Source of the DNA: Methylocystaceae bacterium
GTDB taxonomy: Bacteria; Pseudomonadota; Alphaproteobacteria; Rhizobiales; Beijerinckiaceae
Reading direction: 5' to 3'
Assembly: GCA_003105285.1 (NCBI GenBank)
Contig: PQAN01000145.1
Span: forward strand, 1-13,891
DNA: 13,891 nt
The notes beneath the pieces are model-generated. The model was not told the DNA's origin. It did not search any database and was given only the letters and a program-made list of their open reading frames with translations. The stretch's first letter is position 1. Every line of letters begins with the position of its first letter. Shown piece after piece: positions 12,546 to 13,891 of this stretch. The translations under genes were made by a program, and so were the position numbers.

Positions 12546-13891
12546 ATGGGCGTTAGAACAAGGTATTTTAGGCGTCGGCTGTCATCGCGCACATCATTGG
12601 CGCCCTATGCGCTGCTCGGCGGCGCGTTCATCGCGGCTTTTCCGAACGCCCCGGCGCAGGCCGAAGACGCGCAAGTCGAGGACGTCAAGATCACCTCGCG
12701 CCTGCGCGAGGAAAAGGCGCAGGACGTGCCGCAGCCCGTCGCCGTCGTCGGCGGCAAGACCGCCGACCGCGAGCATATCGAGCGGCTGCAGGAGTTCGCG
12801 CAAAAGGTTCCGAATTTCGGATACTGGGTCGGCAATCCGCGCGGGTCCGGCGTGAGCATCCGCGGCACCTCCGGCGCTTTCTCGAGCGCCGACGGCGCCG
12901 AGAGCGCGGTCGGCTTCATCGTCGACAATGTGTTCTATACGCACACCGGCTTTCAATGGGCCGATTATGTCGATCTGCAATCGCTCGAGGTGGCGCGCGG
13001 TCCCCAGGGCACGCTGCTCGGCAAGAACACGACGGCCGGCGCCGTCGTCATCCACACGCAATTGCCGGCCTTCACGCGCTCGGCGACGTTCGAGACGTCC
13101 TACGGCAATCGCGACCGCATCACCGAGAAGCTCAACGTCACGGGTCCGGTCATCGACGATGTGCTCGCCTATCGCGTGACCTTCTTTCTCGACAAGAGCG
13201 GCGGCTTCATTCACGACAATGTCACGGGCGTCGGACTCTTGAACAACGACCGATGGGGCGTGCGCGGGCAATTGCTCTATGTCGGCGACAATTTCACCGA
13301 CCGGCTCGTCTTCGAGCGGCTCCGCTCCGACGAATACAACAACTACAACGCGCTCTGGGCGGACTCGATCCCGATTTTCGCCAATGGCGCGCCGGCGAGG
13401 CTGTTCTCGCAGAATGTCGCGAGCCGCTTGGGCAAGCCGATTCTCAGCCTCGATCCCTACAACCCCTATCTGACGCGTCTCGGCCATCTCGACCAGCGCA
13501 CCCACGGCCTCTCCAACGAGATCAATTACCAGATCGGCGAGAACACGCTCACTTCGGTCACCGCGTGGCGGGAACTCGTGCTGCATCCGCGCAACTCGCT
13601 CGGCCCCAACTTCGGCCAGGAGCTCGAGATCCAATCCGTCGCCTTCGACACCTATGTCGATCAATATTCGCAGGAACTGCGGCTCGCTTCGCCCAAGGAG
13701 CAGCAGCTCGAGTGGCAGGTGGGCTTCTACGGACTGCGCGAGTTCATCTGGTCCTACCGCCACGACGATTACGGCGCCGACTCGTCGCAGTGGTTCGCCA
13801 ACAATATCGCGGCGAACAAGGCGATCCTGAACGGCGTGAGCGTGCATCAGGACGGCAAGGCGACGACGACGAGCTTCGCGGGGTTCGGCCA
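12546..13891 (+). CDS. TonB-dependent outer-membrane receptor (3' end beyond window)
   Basis: The first 448 codons of a TonB-dependent receptor, open to the window edge. Residues 1-39 are a signal peptide: a basic start (MGVRTRYFRRRL), a hydrophobic LAPYALLGGAFIAAF and cleavage after AQA. Next comes a TonB-box-like VEDVKITSRLREE, as in receptors with V-x-V-T-A-x-R-R-E. The plug domain follows to about residue 170, with FAQKVPNF, VSIRGTSG, and the strongly conserved ARGPQGTLLGKNTTAGAV. The barrel then begins, with alternating aromatic strands such as FERLRSDEYNNYNALW and QYSQELRLASP. It would import a scarce ligand (ferric siderophore, cobalamin, or an organic sulfur or carbohydrate compound) powered by TonB-ExbBD. 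No FecR/sigma partner or extended signalling domain is visible. The ATG is chosen for GAGGG five bases upstream and for the complete signal peptide. Confidence 0.93.
   Translation, partial: MGVRTRYFRRRLSSRTSLAPYALLGGAFIAAFPNAPAQAEDAQVEDVKITSRLREEKAQDVPQPVAVVGGKTADREHIERLQEFAQKVPNFGYWVGNPRGSGVSIRGTSGAFSSADGAESAVGFIVDNVFYTHTGFQWADYVDLQSLEVARGPQGTLLGKNTTAGAVVIHTQLPAFTRSATFETSYGNRDRITEKLNVTGPVIDDVLAYRVTFFLDKSGGFIHDNVTGVGLLNNDRWGVRGQLLYVGDNFTDRLVFERLRSDEYNNYNALWADSIPIFANGAPARLFSQNVASRLGKPILSLDPYNPYLTRLGHLDQRTHGLSNEINYQIGENTLTSVTAWRELVLHPRNSLGPNFGQELEIQSVAFDTYVDQYSQELRLASPKEQQLEWQVGFYGLREFIWSYRHDDYGADSSQWFANNIAANKAILNGVSVHQDGKATTTSFAGFG

Noticed and set aside
12594..13847. A 417-codon open frame on the minus strand opposite the TonB receptor
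   Set aside because: The plus strand encodes a receptor with signal peptide, plug and barrel motifs; the antisense product has no recognisable domain.
1..13891. CRISPR array, tRNA, rRNA, riboswitch or transposase
   Set aside because: No regularly spaced repeats, cloverleaf-like or ribosomal RNA segments, known aptamer cores or transposase motifs were seen on either strand by reading.

Overview
The window is GC-rich, densely coding bacterial DNA with the codon usage and gene families of an alphaproteobacterium. Two kinds of dispersed palindromic repeat, of the type scattered through Hyphomicrobiales genomes, support this. A methanotroph-like or rhizobial relative is plausible, but the genus cannot be fixed from the sequence alone. 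There are twelve protein-coding genes, the last cut by the window edge. No tRNA, rRNA, CRISPR array, transposase or phage gene was seen.

Positions 46-4698 look like an organosulfur or ester scavenging neighbourhood. A Tat-exported sulfatase and an Rrf2-family cysteine-containing regulator lie on the minus strand. Divergent from the regulator is a TauD/TfdA-type 2-oxoglutarate dioxygenase, followed on the plus strand by a dienelactone-hydrolase-family enzyme. A 160-bp composite palindromic element sits upstream of the sulfatase. Clusters of TAGA/TCTA half-sites lie between regulator and dioxygenase. The sulfur link is inferred from the enzyme families.

Positions 4723-8496 hold small enzymes and regulators: a VOC/glyoxalase-fold protein (minus), a histidine-phosphatase/Nudix fusion followed by a DUF6886-like protein (plus), an AraC-type HTH/GyrI-like regulator (plus), and a GNAT acetyltransferase (minus, convergent with the regulator). 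The fusion gene and its small partner are bracketed by two direct copies of one hairpin-containing repeat. The downstream copy begins with a 22-bp perfect stem followed by a T-tract and should terminate the operon.

Positions 8663-12399 encode two overlapping ABC exporter half-transporters. Their ATPase motifs are complementary in the way expected of a heterodimer with one canonical and one degenerate site. After a short intergenic region with a 40-bp nested AT-rich palindrome, a TonB-dependent outer-membrane receptor begins at 12546 and runs off the window. The core of that palindrome contains the same ATCTA/TAGAT words found in front of the dioxygenase, which raises the possibility of a shared regulator.
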